Part shown: one piece after another, positions 6,281 through 6,914 of the stretch | How positions within the stretch are numbered: the stretch's first letter is position 1 | How the letters are laid out: each line of letters opens with the position of its first letter | Assembly (NCBI GenBank): GCA_017960065.1 | Contig: JAGCZK010000052.1 | Coordinates: 1-6,914 of the forward strand | Direction of reading: 5' to 3' | Origin: Paludibacteraceae bacterium | GTDB lineage: Bacteria > Bacteroidota > Bacteroidia > Bacteroidales > Paludibacteraceae | Length of the DNA stretch: 6,914 nt | Notes under the pieces: model-generated | Databases searched by the model: none | Told to the model about the DNA's origin: nothing | The model's input: the letters and a program-made list of their open reading frames with translations, nothing else | Made by a program: the position numbers and the translations under genes

Positions 6281-6914
6281 CCCCCTGCCTCCTCGTCTTC
6301 CTGCTTAAGAATCGGCAGGGCCAGCTGCCGTTGCATGGCCACGATACGCACCACCAGAATGATCAGGGCGCCCAGCACCTCGGCAATCACCACATGCAGG
6401 CCGATAAACACGCAAAAGCGCAATACCAGGCCGCCCAAGATGCTGGCCGTGGCATAAATCTCCTTTTTGAAAATCAGAGGCACTTCGTTGATAAGCACGT
6501 CGCGCATAATGCCGCCGGCACAACCCGTCAGCACCCCCATGATAATGGAAACCCAGAAAGGCTGTCCGAAATCGAGCGACTTTTGCATGCCCACCACCGT
6601 AAAGAAACTCAATCCGATGGCGTCGAAAATAAAGAGGGTGTAGTCCATCCGCCGCAGGTACTGGCGGAATATCAGGGCGAAGCCCAGCGCCACCGCCGTC
6701 CAGACCAGGTAGCTCGGCCCGTTCATCCAAAAGGGTTGCACCCCCAGCAACAGGTCGCGCACCGTACCGCCGCCAATGGCGGTGGCCAGGCCGACGACGT
6801 ACGCTCCGAACCAGTCGAAACGCTTGGCCGAGGCCATACGGATACCACTGATGGCGAACGCAAAGGTCCCCACATACTCCAAAATGTCGATAAACTGAAG
6901 ATTTGCAAGATGCA
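6277..6914 (-). CDS. TRIC-family (UPF0126, YadS/YicG-like) membrane channel; start at or beyond window edge
   Basis: The frame is open from the right edge to TGA at 6279-6277, giving 211 visible residues. A start could be TTG at 6882 (201 residues), but that would cut the first membrane helix, which continues upstream as LQFIDILEYVGTFAFAISG. The last two bases of the window are compatible with an NTG codon straddling the edge, giving about 212 residues, the usual family length. The protein is very hydrophobic, with about seven membrane segments and the twofold internal repeat of the family: GGGTVRDLLLG (from visible residue 47) and GGIMRDVLINEVPLIF (from about 133). Known relatives form trimeric cation, mainly potassium, channels in the inner membrane. 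The physiological role in bacteria is poorly defined. It overlaps gluQ by four bases, so the two are translationally coupled, although no functional link is evident. Confidence 0.9.
   Translation of the reverse strand, partial: HLANLQFIDILEYVGTFAFAISGIRMASAKRFDWFGAYVVGLATAIGGGTVRDLLLGVQPFWMNGPSYLVWTAVALGFALIFRQYLRRMDYTLFIFDAIGLSFFTVVGMQKSLDFGQPFWVSIIMGVLTGCAGGIMRDVLINEVPLIFKKEIYATASILGGLVLRFCVFIGLHVVIAEVLGALIILVVRIVAMQRQLALPILKQEDEEAGG

Noticed and set aside
5576..6457. 293-codon plus-strand frame
   Set aside because: It is the shadow of gluQ and part of the TRIC-family gene, both of which are well supported on the minus strand.
1..6914. Mobile elements, CRISPR, toxin-antitoxin, defence or tRNA/rRNA genes
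   Set aside because: I looked for repeats, transposase or integrase motifs, array-like spacing and tRNA-like arms and saw none that could be supported. Nearly all of the sequence is explained by six ordinary genes.

Overview
The window looks like chromosomal DNA from a member of the Bacteroidota, probably order Bacteroidales. Three things suggest this. Bacteroides-type -7 boxes (TAnnTTTG) lie upstream of genes, and the starts have A/T-rich leaders with no clear Shine-Dalgarno sequence. Several proteins (the Rieske-like lipoprotein, the short RsmI paralogue and the TRIC-family protein) resemble versions I know from that order. The coding sequence is GC-rich by eye (mid-50s percent) with AT-rich intergenic DNA, which would fit an Alistipes-, Muribaculaceae- or Prevotellaceae-like genome, but I cannot fix the genus.

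Layout from left to right: (1) 1-2074, minus strand, the N-terminal 691 codons of a secreted glycoside hydrolase family 81 protein (endo-beta-1,3-glucanase), cut off at its C-terminus by the window edge. It has no stop inside the window, and a 548-codon antisense reading frame on the plus strand is only its shadow. (2) 2075-2370, a divergent AT-rich intergenic region with candidate promoters and a short palindrome. (3) 2371-4567, plus strand, a tight cluster of three genes: a lipoprotein with an atypical Rieske-like cysteine motif, adk (adenylate kinase) and obg (ribosome-associated GTPase). (4) 4564-5274, minus strand, a short RsmI-like SAM-dependent methyltransferase whose stop codon overlaps that of obg. 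(5) 5275-5353, a small intergenic region with a good -7 box for the methyltransferase. (6) 5354-6914, minus strand, gluQ (glutamyl-Q tRNA(Asp) synthetase) translationally overlapped by an upstream TRIC-family membrane protein whose start lies at or just beyond the right edge.

The content is mostly housekeeping: nucleotide balance (adk), ribosome assembly (obg), probable rRNA methylation (RsmI-like) and anticodon modification of tRNA-Asp (gluQ). A polysaccharide-degrading enzyme sits at the left side. I found no phage, insertion sequence, CRISPR, toxin-antitoxin or defence system, and no RNA gene. The most interesting points are the Rieske-like lipoprotein whose histidine ligands are not in their usual places, its possible leaderless promoter, the stop-on-stop overlap between obg and the methyltransferase, and the GTGA overlap in the TRIC-gluQ pair.
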